DNA from: Sphingomonas sp.
GTDB lineage: Bacteria > Pseudomonadota > Alphaproteobacteria > Sphingomonadales > Sphingomonadaceae
Direction of reading: 5' to 3'
Assembly: GCF_019746015.1 (NCBI RefSeq)
Contig: NZ_JAIESM010000041.1
Coordinates: 1 to 64,000, forward strand
Length of the DNA stretch: 64,000 bases
Shown: piece after piece, positions 34,387-42,754 of the stretch
How positions within the stretch are numbered: the first letter of the stretch is position 1
How the letters are laid out: each line of letters opens with the position of its first letter
Translations under genes and position numbers: made by a program
The notes under the pieces: generated by a model
The model's database searches: none
Seen by the model: only the letters and a program-made list of their open reading frames with translations
Told to the model about the DNA's origin: nothing

Positions 34387-35800
34387 CGCGCCCGCCCCGG
34401 CCGAGCTTGCCGACGCCGGGGCCGCGCCCGACCGCAGCCGCGGCACCGGCTCGCTCAGCCGGCGGATGATCCTGATTGCGGGCGTCTGGATCACGCTGCT
34501 GCTGGGCGTTGGCGGGGTAGCGCTCGACCGGGTGCTGACCTCCGCCATCACCCGCAATTTCGACGATCAGCTGGAATATGTGCTGACCTCGCTCATCGTG
34601 TCGGCCGAAATCGGGCCGGAGGGCGAGGTGATCTTCACCCGCGAGCCCGCCGACCAGCGCTTCATCGAGGCTTATTCCGGGCTCTACTGGCAGGTCAGCG
34701 CGCGCGGGCGCGACGATTTCCCCTCGCGCTCGCTGTGGGACCGGCGGCTGCGCTATGGCAGCGAGCATAACGACGTGCAGGTGCACCTCTATGACAGCGG
34801 CCAGTTCGCCGACGAGCCGCTGCGCGTGGTGGAGCGCGACGTGGTGCTGCCCGGCTCCAAGGTGCGCTGGCGGTTCAAGGTCGCGGCCCGGCGCGACGAG
34901 CTGGATGTGCAGATCGGCGCGCTGCGTCGCACGCTGGTGGTCAGCTTCCTCTCGCTGGCGGCGGGGCTGCTGGCGCTGTCGGCGCTGCAGGTCTTCTATG
35001 GCCTGCGTCCGCTGCGCCGGGTGCGCGCCGAAATCGCCCGGATGCGCAGCGGCTCCACCCGCCGGATCGACGCCGCGATGCCCGACGAGGTGATGCCGAT
35101 GGTGGAGGAGCTGAACGGCCTGGTCGCGCATAATGAGCGCCAGGCCGAGGAAGCACGCCGCCAAGCCGGCAATCTGGCGCATGCGCTGAAGACGCCGCTC
35201 ACCGTCATCATGAACGCCGCGACCGCCAAGGCCGGCGATCTCGATACCACCGTCATCCGCGAAGCGGCGACGATGCGGCGCCAGGTCGACCATCACCTCG
35301 CCCGCGCGCGCGCCGTTGGCCGGCGTGGCCATGCGCACAGCCGGGCGGCGGTGTGGGCCAGCCTTGAATCGGTCGAGCGCGCGGTCGCCCGGCTCTATCC
35401 GCAGGTGCGCTTCGATGCCGATGGCTCGCGCGACCTGAACGTCCATGTCGAGCGGCAGGACCTGGACGAGATGCTCGGCAACCTCATTGAAAATGCCGCG
35501 AAATATGGCGGCGGCAGCGTGTTCGTGACGGTGCGGGCCGATGGCCGCTTCGTCGAATGCCTGGTGGAGGATGACGGCGCCGGCATTGCCCCGGCCGACC
35601 GCGACCGGCTGTTCGACCGCGGCGTTCGGCTGGACAGCGGCAAGCCGGGCACCGGGCTGGGCCTCGCCATCGTGCGCGACGTCGCCGAAATCTATGGCGG
35701 CGCGGTTTCGCTGGAGGAGAGCGAGGATCTGGGCGGGCTGCTCGTCCGCCTGCGCCTGCCGGCCGCACCCGGGCCGGCCGGCGCAGGCGTGCAGGGCTGA
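34379..35800 (+). CDS. Sensor histidine kinase of the adjacent OmpR-type system
   Basis: A 473-residue kinase with two transmembrane helices (residues ~30-52 and ~182-202) flanking a periplasmic sensor of about 130 residues. A HAMP-like stretch follows, then the His box NLAHALKTPLTVIMNAA, and HATPase_c with LGNLIENAAKYGG, DDGAGI and GTGLGLAIVRD. It resembles PhoQ/FeuQ. It pairs with the response regulator through an 8-base overlap. Its periplasmic domain and the PepSY gene upstream suggest sensing of an envelope or metal signal. Confidence 0.92.
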   Translation: MADAPAPAELADAGAAPDRSRGTGSLSRRMILIAGVWITLLLGVGGVALDRVLTSAITRNFDDQLEYVLTSLIVSAEIGPEGEVIFTREPADQRFIEAYSGLYWQVSARGRDDFPSRSLWDRRLRYGSEHNDVQVHLYDSGQFADEPLRVVERDVVLPGSKVRWRFKVAARRDELDVQIGALRRTLVVSFLSLAAGLLALSALQVFYGLRPLRRVRAEIARMRSGSTRRIDAAMPDEVMPMVEELNGLVAHNERQAEEARRQAGNLAHALKTPLTVIMNAATAKAGDLDTTVIREAATMRRQVDHHLARARAVGRRGHAHSRAAVWASLESVERAVARLYPQVRFDADGSRDLNVHVERQDLDEMLGNLIENAAKYGGGSVFVTVRADGRFVECLVEDDGAGIAPADRDRLFDRGVRLDSGKPGTGLGLAIVRDVAEIYGGAVSLEESEDLGGLLVRLRLPAAPGPAGAGVQG

Positions 35801-35813
35801 GCCGCTTAGGTTT

Positions 35814-35935
35814 GTTTCAGTTTCACTGAAACCGTGACGGCACCAGCCCGCTCCCCCCACCCGGCCGCCCACGATGGTATCCTTGATGGGTGGCCGGGTG
35901 GGGGAGCGGGCCGGCACCGCCTCAGCAAAGCTGAA
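35814..35935. repeat. Composite palindromic element (TTTCAG hairpin plus long GC hairpin)
   Basis: GTTTCAG (35814-35820) pairs with CTGAAAC (35826-35832). A long, nearly perfect hairpin then runs from 35846-35871 to 35887-35911 (core CCACCCGGCCGCCC, one mismatch and one bulge). The right flank GCGGGCCGGCA matches the element at 897-957. It lies between two genes that converge and probably terminates both. Confidence 0.7.
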
Positions 35936-35942
35936 AAAGACC

Positions 35943-36938
35943 CTAGGCCGCCACCTTCAGCGCCCGCATCGCGTCCGCCGCATAGGCGATGCTCGCCTTG
36001 CGGGCCTGATGATCGAACACGGAGCTGGCGATCATCAGTTCATCGGCGCCGGTGCGGGTGAGGAAGGCGCCGATCTGGCGGGCGAGCGTCGCCGGGCTGC
36101 CCACCGCTGAACATTGCAGCACATGGTCCAGCATCGCCCGGTGCGCGGGCGGCAGGTTTTCGCGATAGCCCGCCACCGGCGGCGGCAGCGCAATCGGCTG
36201 GCCGGTGCGCAGCGCGACAAAGGCCTGCGCCTGCGAAGAGGCGATCAGTTCGGCCTCCGCATCGGTCGCCGCGCCGAAGATGTTGAACCCCGCCATCACA
36301 TAGGGCTGCGCGAGCACGGCCGACGGGCGGAAATGGCGGCGATAGATCAGCAGCGCCTCATCCAGCGCATCGGGCGCGAAGTGCGAGGCAAAGGCATGGG
36401 GCAGGCCCAGCGCGGCGGCGAGCTGCGCGCCGTACAGGCTCGACCCCAGAATCCACAGCTGCGGCCGCGCGCCCGCGCCCGGCATGGCGCGGATGCCGGT
36501 GCGGCCGTCATCGGCGAAATAGCTCTGCAGCTCGACCACGTCGCGCGGAAAGCCGTCCGCATCGCCGGCGAGCGTGCGCCGCAGCGCCTGCGCCACCCGC
36601 ATGTCGGAGCCCGGCGCGCGCCCCAGCCCCAGGTCGATCCGCCCGGGAAACAGCGCGTCGAGCGTGCCGAACTGCTCGGCAATCGCCAGTGGCGCATGGT
36701 TGGGCAGCATGATCCCGCCCGCGCCCACCCGGATGCTGCGCGTGGCGGCGCCAACATGGCCGATCACCACCGCGGTGGCCGCGCCGGCCAGGTTCATGCC
36801 GTGATGCTCCGCCACCCAATAGCGCGTAAAGCCCAGGCTTTCGGCGTGCCGCGCCAGGTCCGCCGCATTGGCCAGCGCCTGCGCCACGCTGCCACCTTCG
36901 ACAACGGGGACCAGATCGAGAAGGGAGTATTGGGTCAT
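35943..36938 (-). CDS. LLM-class flavin-dependent oxidoreductase
   Basis: A 331-residue protein of the luciferase-like monooxygenase family, MsnO8/YhbW-like group: starts [16 protein letters not shown], then [34 protein letters not shown] and [14 protein letters not shown]. These segments form the TIM-barrel and FMN-binding face. The start at 36938 is chosen because the 24 upstream in-frame residues are Pro-rich noise. It is likely an FMNH2- or F420-type oxidoreductase; the substrate is unknown. Confidence 0.88.
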   Translation of the reverse strand: MTQYSLLDLVPVVEGGSVAQALANAADLARHAESLGFTRYWVAEHHGMNLAGAATAVVIGHVGAATRSIRVGAGGIMLPNHAPLAIAEQFGTLDALFPGRIDLGLGRAPGSDMRVAQALRRTLAGDADGFPRDVVELQSYFADDGRTGIRAMPGAGARPQLWILGSSLYGAQLAAALGLPHAFASHFAPDALDEALLIYRRHFRPSAVLAQPYVMAGFNIFGAATDAEAELIASSQAQAFVALRTGQPIALPPPVAGYRENLPPAHRAMLDHVLQCSAVGSPATLARQIGAFLTRTGADELMIASSVFDHQARKASIAYAADAMRALKVAA

Positions 36939-37069
36939 GGTGGGAAGATGGGGGAGATTGGGGCGCGGCGCTAGGGGCTGTGGGGTGGTGGGGGCTGGGG
37001 TTGGTGTCACGCCGGACTAGCGTTTAAACACGCAACCGCGAGCGATTGCCCTTAGTGGATCGCCGACAG

Positions 37070-37591
37070 TCAGCTATCACCGAAATTGAGTTCGATCAGC
37101 CTCGTGATCAGATCTTCATCGAGGTTCATAATGGCCTCAGCCACCCTATGATGCCCCTTGGCCGCCGCTAATGCGGATACAGCCGAAAGAAGCGTGGACT
37201 CGTCCCAATCTTCGCTACTGTGCACCGCAACGCAGTCCGTCAGACGTGACAGGGCGTCATGATAAGCATTCGCCAAATCAGTCGGAATAGGAGGACCCTT
37301 TCCGCTATGGCGTGCAATCTCAATCGCGGCTGGTAGCTGAAAGAAGCTGAAATCTAATGGCCCAGCCGCGTTGCGGGCGATCTCGACGATGTGCGGGAGG
37401 GCAGCATAGGATGCGTCATAAACGTCGCCCTGGTGGCATAAGCTCGACCAAAGCGTGAACCACGGCTCACTGTCGTATGTGATCTTCGGACCAGTCGCGC
37501 CAGCAAGTTGCCGCAGGAGTTCCGGGACGTCACTAGCACTGCCGTAGGCATGCGATAGCGTCTCCCAGCGCGGATCATCTAGTTCAATCAT
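37070..37591 (-). CDS. Hypothetical protein resembling HEAT-like toxin-immunity proteins
   Basis: A 173-residue soluble protein that I do not recognise with certainty. LWSSLCHQGDVYDASYAAL and PHIVEIAR resemble a conserved block I recall from helical, HEAT-like proteins often found as orphan immunity genes near polymorphic toxins. The rest looks all-helical. The base composition is visibly lower in G/C than any neighbour, with many A- or T-ending codons such as CTA, GTT and TTA, which suggests recent acquisition. There is no toxin gene next to it. It is bounded by an LLM oxidoreductase and a palindromic repeat. Confidence 0.6.
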   Translation of the reverse strand: MIELDDPRWETLSHAYGSASDVPELLRQLAGATGPKITYDSEPWFTLWSSLCHQGDVYDASYAALPHIVEIARNAAGPLDFSFFQLPAAIEIARHSGKGPPIPTDLANAYHDALSRLTDCVAVHSSEDWDESTLLSAVSALAAAKGHHRVAEAIMNLDEDLITRLIELNFGDS

Positions 37592-37678
37592 AGCCTAGTC
37601 TAATCGACGTGCCTTATGTGGGCAAATGGGGCGAAGGCCGAACGGCTAAAGTATACGTCTACAGGCTAATGCAGCAGC

Positions 37679-37755
37679 CGTCATTGCGAGCGTAGCGAAG
37701 CAATCCAGCCCCCGGCGACCACGAATTGGATTGCTTCGCTGCGCTCGCAATGACG
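37679..37755. repeat. Dispersed palindrome of the TCATTGCGAGCG type
   Basis: Two 29-base arms (37679-37707 and 37727-37755, starting CGTCATTGCGAGCG) match with a single mismatch around a 19-base loop. The same sequence family is known to me as a frequent intergenic repeat in many proteobacteria. It fills the gap between the immunity-like gene and the nucleotidase gene. The rest of the gap (37592-37678) shows nothing recognisable. Confidence 0.8.
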
Positions 37756-37817
37756 GACCTGGCGGCAGGGTACACCCCCGCTTGCCCCCATCCGCCGCGC
37801 CGCCTAGGACCAGCGCC

Positions 37818-38483
37818 ATGCTCGCGCGCCTGGCCCCGATCCGGAACTGGATCTTCGATCTCGACAACACGCTCTACCCCGCGCGCACCAATATCGCCGG
37901 GCAGATGGACGCGCGGATCACGCAATATATCGCCGATCTGCTGGGGCTCGAATGGGCCGAGGCGCGCACGCTGCAGAAGAAATTCTTCCATGAAAAGGGC
38001 ACCACGCTCGCCGGGCTGATGGCTGATCATGGCGTTGATCCCTATCATTATCTCGCCTTCGTCCATGATCTGGAGATGGACGTGTTGGAGCATGATGCGC
38101 CGCTGGTCGCCGCGATTGCCCGGCTGCCGGGGCGCAAGCTCATCTTCACCAATGCCGATGCGCCCTATGCGTCGCGGGTGCTCGACCGGCTGGGCCTGTC
38201 CGACAGTTTCGAGGCGATCCACGACATCCACGCGACCAATTACGTCCCCAAGCCCGATCCGCAGGTCTATCGCGGGCTGTGCGATGCCTATGATCTGGAC
38301 CCGGCCGAAAGCCTGTTCGTCGAGGACATGGCGCGCAACCTGGCGCCGGCCAAGGCAATCGGCATGACGACGGTGTGGATCGACAATGGGTCCGAACAGA
38401 CCGCCGATGCCGCGCGCGATTTCATCGATTTCACGATCACCGACCTCAGCCACTGGCTGCACGAGATTCTGGAGGACGCATGA
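37818..38483 (+). CDS. Pyrimidine 5'-nucleotidase (HAD superfamily)
   Basis: A 221-residue HAD phosphatase. Motif I is FDLDNTLYP with the nucleophile Asp, motif II is IFTNADAPY, motif III is VPKPDPQVY and motif IV is [12 protein letters not shown]. This set identifies the SDT1/PHM8-type pyrimidine 5'-nucleotidase family that dephosphorylates UMP and CMP. ATG 37818 begins [17 protein letters not shown]. It overlaps dapD by ATGA, so the two are co-translated. Confidence 0.92.
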   Translation: MLARLAPIRNWIFDLDNTLYPARTNIAGQMDARITQYIADLLGLEWAEARTLQKKFFHEKGTTLAGLMADHGVDPYHYLAFVHDLEMDVLEHDAPLVAAIARLPGRKLIFTNADAPYASRVLDRLGLSDSFEAIHDIHATNYVPKPDPQVYRGLCDAYDLDPAESLFVEDMARNLAPAKAIGMTTVWIDNGSEQTADAARDFIDFTITDLSHWLHEILEDA

Positions 38484-39322
38484 CCGACCCGCTGCAAGTG
38501 ACGATCGACGCTGCCTGGGAGGCGCGCGACACCATCGGCGCCGATACGCGCGGCGATGTGCGCGAGGCGGTGGAGAGCGCGCTGGCGCTGCTCGATTCGG
38601 GCGCGCGCCGCGTGGCGGAGCCCGATGGCGCCGGCGGCTGGCGCGTCAACCAGTGGCTGAAAAAGGCGGTGCTGCTGTCGTTCCGGCTGAACGACATGGC
38701 GACCATTGCCGGCGGCCCCGGCGGCGGCGCCTGGTGGGACAAGGTGCCCAGCAAATTCGCCGCCTGGGCGGCCGATGATTTCCGCCAGGCCGGCTTTCGC
38801 GCGGTGCCGGGCAGCATCGTGCGGCGCGGGGCGTTTGTGGGCAGGGGCGCGGTGCTGATGCCCAGCTTCGTCAACATCGGCGCGCATGTCGGCGAGGGCA
38901 CGATGGTCGACACCTGGGCAACGGTGGGCAGCTGCGCGCAGATCGGCGCGAATGTGCACCTGTCGGGCGGGGTCGGCATTGGCGGCGTGCTCGAACCGTT
39001 GCAGGCTGATCCGGTGATCATCGAGGATGACTGTTTCATCGGCGCGCGCAGCGAAGTGGTGGAAGGCGTGCGCGTGGAGCGTGGCGCGGTGCTTTCCATG
39101 GGCGTGTTCATCAGCTCGACGAGCAAGATCATCGACCGCGCGACGGGTGAGTTGTTCGTCGGCCGGGTGCCCGCCTATTCGGTGGTGGTGCCGGGCACGC
39201 TGCCGGGCAAGCCGCTTCCCGACGGATCGCCGGGGCCGGGCCTGTCCTGCGCGGTGATCGTGAAGCGGGTGGACGCGCAGACCCGCGCCAAGACCGCGAT
39301 CAACGAGCTGCTGCGCGACTGA
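38480..39322 (+). CDS. dapD: 2,3,4,5-tetrahydropyridine-2,6-dicarboxylate N-succinyltransferase
   Basis: A 280-residue DapD: an N-terminal helical domain ([29 protein letters not shown]), then a left-handed beta helix ([56 protein letters not shown]). It uses succinyl-CoA in the succinylase branch of lysine and diaminopimelate synthesis. It overlaps the nucleotidase stop (ATGA), and its own stop shares a base with the next start (TGATG). Confidence 0.96.
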   Translation: MTDPLQVTIDAAWEARDTIGADTRGDVREAVESALALLDSGARRVAEPDGAGGWRVNQWLKKAVLLSFRLNDMATIAGGPGGGAWWDKVPSKFAAWAADDFRQAGFRAVPGSIVRRGAFVGRGAVLMPSFVNIGAHVGEGTMVDTWATVGSCAQIGANVHLSGGVGIGGVLEPLQADPVIIEDDCFIGARSEVVEGVRVERGAVLSMGVFISSTSKIIDRATGELFVGRVPAYSVVVPGTLPGKPLPDGSPGPGLSCAVIVKRVDAQTRAKTAINELLRD

Positions 39323-40071
39323 TGCGCTGGGCGGCGCCCCTTGCCCTGCTGCTGCTGGGCGCCGCCCCCGGGCTGCCGATCACCGCGGCGCAGGTGGTCG
39401 CCACCCTCCCGCACGACCCCGGTGCCTATACCGAGGGGCTGTTCATCGACCGGGGCGAGCTGTTCGAAAGCACCGGCGAGGTCGGCCGGTCGAGCGTGCG
39501 CAAGGTGAAGCTGGAAACCGGCGCGGTGCTGGCGCGCGCCACCGTGCCGCCGCCCTATTTCGGCGAAGGCATTGCGCCCTGGGGCGACCAGATCCTCAGC
39601 CTCACCTGGAAGGACGGCGTCGGCTTTCGCTGGTCGCGCGACGGGCTGAAGCGCATCGGCCGGTTCAGCTATCGCGGCGAGGGCTGGGCGCTGACCAGCG
39701 ACGGGCAGCAGCTGATCATGTCCGACGGCACGGCGGTGTTGCGCTTTGTCGATCCGGCGCAGTTCCGCGTCACCCGGCGGCTGCGCGTCACCGCTTATGG
39801 CCAGCCGGTCACGCAGCTGAACGAGATCGAGTATGTCGATGGCGAAATTCTCGCCAATGTCTGGCTGACCGACACCATCGTGCGGATCGACCCCACCACC
39901 GGTGCGGTGAAGGGGCTGATCGACGTGAGTGCGCTGCACGCCCAGGCCGGCGTGACCGGCTATGACGATGTGGCCAACGGCATCGCCTGGGACGCGGAGC
40001 GCCGCCGCCTGTTCGTCACCGGCAAGCGCTGGCCCTATCTGTTCGAGATCGCGCCGCCGCCACGGGGGTGA
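39322..40071 (+). CDS. Glutaminyl-peptide cyclotransferase (plant/bacterial type)
   Basis: A 249-residue secreted protein with an N-terminal signal (PLALLLLGAAPGLPITAAQ). A five-bladed beta-propeller of the plant-type glutaminyl cyclase is indicated by HDPGAYTEGLFID and FESTGEVGRSSVRKVKLETG. FGEGIAPWGDQI, LNEIEYVDGEILANVW and ANGIAWDAERRRLFVTGKRW further support it. It forms N-terminal pyroglutamate on exported peptides. It is translationally coupled to dapD by TGATG overlap, though no functional link to lysine synthesis is known. Confidence 0.92.
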   Translation: MRWAAPLALLLLGAAPGLPITAAQVVATLPHDPGAYTEGLFIDRGELFESTGEVGRSSVRKVKLETGAVLARATVPPPYFGEGIAPWGDQILSLTWKDGVGFRWSRDGLKRIGRFSYRGEGWALTSDGQQLIMSDGTAVLRFVDPAQFRVTRRLRVTAYGQPVTQLNEIEYVDGEILANVWLTDTIVRIDPTTGAVKGLIDVSALHAQAGVTGYDDVANGIAWDAERRRLFVTGKRWPYLFEIAPPPRG

Positions 40072-40134
40072 ACCCCTCGACAAGCATGGCCCCGCCGCCT
40101 ATCGCCCCGGTTCATAGAATTAGGGGAGTAAGGC

Positions 40135-41103
40135 ATGCCCAAGGCCAGCAAGGTTCTCGACCGGGTGCTCGTGCTCGAAATGGTGCGCGTGACCGAAGCA
40201 GCGGCAATCGCAGCCGCAAAGCTGATCGGGCGGGGTGACGAAAAGGCCGCCGACGCCGCCGCCGTGGAGGCCATGCGCGAGGCGCTGAACAATCTTTACA
40301 TGGACGGCACCGTGGTGATCGGCGAGGGTGAGCGCGACGAGGCGCCGATGCTGTTCATCGGCGAAAAGGTGGGCTCCGCCATCGGCAAGGGGCCGAAGAT
40401 CGACATCGCGCTCGACCCGCTGGAAGGCACCACCATCACCGCCAAGGCCGGGCCGAACGCGCTGGCCGTGCTGGCGATTGCCGAGGAGGGGTGCCTGCTC
40501 AACGCCCCCGACGTCTATATGGAAAAGATCGCGATCGGCCCGGGCTACCCCGCCGACCTGATCGACCTGGACAAGACGCCGACCCAGAATGTGAAGGCGC
40601 TGGCCAAGGCCAAGGGGGTGAAGGCGAAGGACATCATCGCCTGCGTGCTCGACCGGCCACGCCACGAACAGCTGATCAAGGAACTGCGCAAGCTGGGCTG
40701 CGGCATCGTGCTCATTCCCGATGGCGATGTCGCGGGCGTCATCGCGACCACCAACCCCAATACCAATATCGACATCTATATGGGCCAGGGCGGCGCGCCG
40801 GAGGGCGTGCTGGCAGCCGCCGCGCTGCGCTGCGTCGGTGGCCAGTTCAAGGGGCGGCTGGTGTTCCGCAACGATGACGAGCGCGCCCGCGCCGCCAAAT
40901 GGGGCGTCACCGATCTCGACAAGCAATATGACCTGAAGGAACTGGCGCGCGGCGACTGCATCTTTGCCGCCACCGGGGTGACCGACGGCTCGCTGCTGGG
41001 CGGGGTGAAGCGGCTGGGCGGCAAGCTGACCACCGAAAGCGTGGTGATGCGCGCCAGCAGCGGCACCGTGCGCTGGGTAAAGGGCGAACGGCGGGTGGAT
41101 TGA
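40135..41103 (+). CDS. glpX: Class II fructose-1,6-bisphosphatase
   Basis: A 322-residue GlpX. Metal and phosphate-binding motifs are IGEGERDEAPMLFIGEKVG, DPLEGTTITA, MEKIAIGP and the C-terminal GVTDGSLLGGVKRL. It converts fructose-1,6-bisphosphate to fructose-6-phosphate in gluconeogenesis. GGGGAGTAAGGC lies upstream of the ATG. It stands 63 bases after the cyclotransferase gene and is followed by two hairpins. Confidence 0.96.
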   Translation: MPKASKVLDRVLVLEMVRVTEAAAIAAAKLIGRGDEKAADAAAVEAMREALNNLYMDGTVVIGEGERDEAPMLFIGEKVGSAIGKGPKIDIALDPLEGTTITAKAGPNALAVLAIAEEGCLLNAPDVYMEKIAIGPGYPADLIDLDKTPTQNVKALAKAKGVKAKDIIACVLDRPRHEQLIKELRKLGCGIVLIPDGDVAGVIATTNPNTNIDIYMGQGGAPEGVLAAAALRCVGGQFKGRLVFRNDDERARAAKWGVTDLDKQYDLKELARGDCIFAATGVTDGSLLGGVKRLGGKLTTESVVMRASSGTVRWVKGERRVD

Positions 41104-41153
41104 GGCTTTTGCCGGCGTAGGGAGCAACCGCCCCGAGCGCGGATCACGCTACT

Positions 41154-41255
41154 CCTCCTCCCCTTCAGGGGAGGAGGTCGGGAGGTGGGGCCTTGAAGCG
41201 GAGTCCGGCGCTTTTTGAGACGCCCCACCCCAACCCCTCCCCTGAAGGGGAGGGG
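41154..41255. terminator. Pair of C/T-rich hairpins between convergent genes
   Basis: CCTCCTCCCCT (41154-41164) pairs with AGGGGAGGAGG (41167-41177), and CCCCTCCCCT (41234-41243) pairs with AGGGGAGGGG (41246-41255). They stand on either side of a short spacer between glpX and the convergent UbiB-like gene, each close to one gene end, and probably terminate the two transcripts. The C/T-rich cores recall the hairpin at 9283-9318. Confidence 0.65.
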
Positions 41256-41265
41256 CTTTGGGCCA

Positions 41266-42603
41266 TCATGCGACGGGCAACACGCGGTATTGCTCCACCA
41301 GCGCGCGGACGTCGACGCGGGCTTTCAGCCGTGCCGCGAGCAATGCGGTCCCGCTGATCTTGCGCTGCGCGAACAGCATGTCGACGGGCGGGATGTGCCA
41401 GCTGGTCCGGTCGGCGGCGATCACCTGCCCCTCCTCGCGCAACGCGCCCACAAAGGCGCGGTCGCCGAAATCGAACGGCCCTTGCGGGTTCATTTCGTGC
41501 AGGATCACGTCGATGATCCGGTCAACCGCGGCACGGTGGCGCTGAACCGCCGCTTCACCCAGGAAACCCGCCGCCACCGCCGCCTCGCGCGCGGCGTCGC
41601 GCTCGCCGTCCAGCCCCGCCATCAGCAGCCGGTGATAGCCTGTGCGCGTCGCCGCGCTAACCGGCCGCGCGGCGCCGAAATCGAGCAGCACCAGCCGGCC
41701 GCTCGCCGCCTGATAGCGGTAATTGGCGAAATTGGGGTCAGTCTGCATGATGCCGAACGCGAACAGCTCGCGCAGCACCAGTTCGATCAGCGTGCGCATC
41801 ACGGTGTCGCGCGTGTCCTGTGGCGCGTCTGCCAGGGTTTCGATCGGCGCGCCCTCGACAAAGCTCATCGCCAGCACCCGGTCGGTGGTGAAATCGGCGG
41901 CAAGGCTGGGCACCACGAACCGCGCATCGCCGGCGAGCAGCTCGCCAAAGCGCGCCATCTGCGCGCCTTCGCGCTGGTAGTCGGCTTCCTCGTGCAGCTG
42001 GCGCTTGGCCTCGGCCAGCAGCGGCGCCACCTCCAGCTCGCGCGGCAACAGGCCGGAGAGGCGCAGCAGGGTCGCGACATTGTCGACATCGGCGTCGATG
42101 CTCTCGCGCACGCCCGGATACTGGATCTTGATCGCCAGCTCGCGCCCGTCGCGCGTGGTGGCGCGGTGCACCTGGCCGATCGAGGCGGCAGCGATCGGGC
42201 TCGACCCGAAATTCAGGAAGCGCGTGCGCCAGTCCTTGCCCCATTCGCGCGCCAGCACCGCTTGCAGCTGGGCAGGCGGCATGTGGTGCGCGCGGTCGCG
42301 CAATCGGGCCAGAATGTCGCTCAGCTCGCGCGGCAGCATGTCGCCCGCGTCCATCGAAATCATCTGCCCCAGCTTCATCGCCGCGCCGCGCAGGTGCGAC
42401 AGCTGGTCGGCAACGCGGGCGACATTGCCCGGCGTCAGCAACAGGTCGCGCATCGCCGGCCGCTCGCCATCGGCCAGCCGCCGTACGCCCTCGCTCACCA
42501 CGCCGCTGGCGACGCCGCCGGCCAGCCGCCCGAACACCCCCAGCCGCGACAGCCGGCCGCTGGGCACGGCGCGGGCGCGCTGGGTAAAGCTGTCATCGGC
42601 CAA
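41266..42603 (-). CDS. ABC1/UbiB-family atypical kinase
   Basis: A 445-residue protein with the ABC1 kinase signatures: AMKLGQMISM (KxGQ motif), AAASIGQVHRA (Ala-rich loop), ELAIKIQYPG and LVLLDFGAARP (DFG-like). Family members (UbiB, Coq8) act in ubiquinone synthesis and lipid handling. The start is the TTG at 42603, because AAGGAG lies six bases upstream and the family begins at this point. An upstream ATG at 42693 would add 30 Pro/Arg-rich residues. Whether this is the ubiquinone protein itself or a paralogue cannot be decided. Confidence 0.88.
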   Translation of the reverse strand: MADDSFTQRARAVPSGRLSRLGVFGRLAGGVASGVVSEGVRRLADGERPAMRDLLLTPGNVARVADQLSHLRGAAMKLGQMISMDAGDMLPRELSDILARLRDRAHHMPPAQLQAVLAREWGKDWRTRFLNFGSSPIAAASIGQVHRATTRDGRELAIKIQYPGVRESIDADVDNVATLLRLSGLLPRELEVAPLLAEAKRQLHEEADYQREGAQMARFGELLAGDARFVVPSLAADFTTDRVLAMSFVEGAPIETLADAPQDTRDTVMRTLIELVLRELFAFGIMQTDPNFANYRYQAASGRLVLLDFGAARPVSAATRTGYHRLLMAGLDGERDAAREAAVAAGFLGEAAVQRHRAAVDRIIDVILHEMNPQGPFDFGDRAFVGALREEGQVIAADRTSWHIPPVDMLFAQRKISGTALLAARLKARVDVRALVEQYRVLPVA

Positions 42604-42754
42604 GCGGGGCTCCTTGCTGGCTGGCGGTGGATCGGGCGCGACCGGAAGGAGCCGGCACCATCGCCGATATGGGGAGTGTGGCGGGGTGATCAATCACTTC
42701 CGTTCGCCGATTGCGCGGGTTAGGCTGATGCCAAAGCCATTCGAGGATTTCGCC

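Noticed and set aside
37679..37755. Possible transposon end or attachment site
   Set aside because: It is a stand-alone palindrome of a common dispersed type, without a transposase, integrase or tRNA gene nearby.
42005..42754. Upstream extension of the CocE-type hydrolase frame
   Set aside because: It is antisense to the UbiB-like gene. The signal peptide and ribosome binding site fix the start at 42755.
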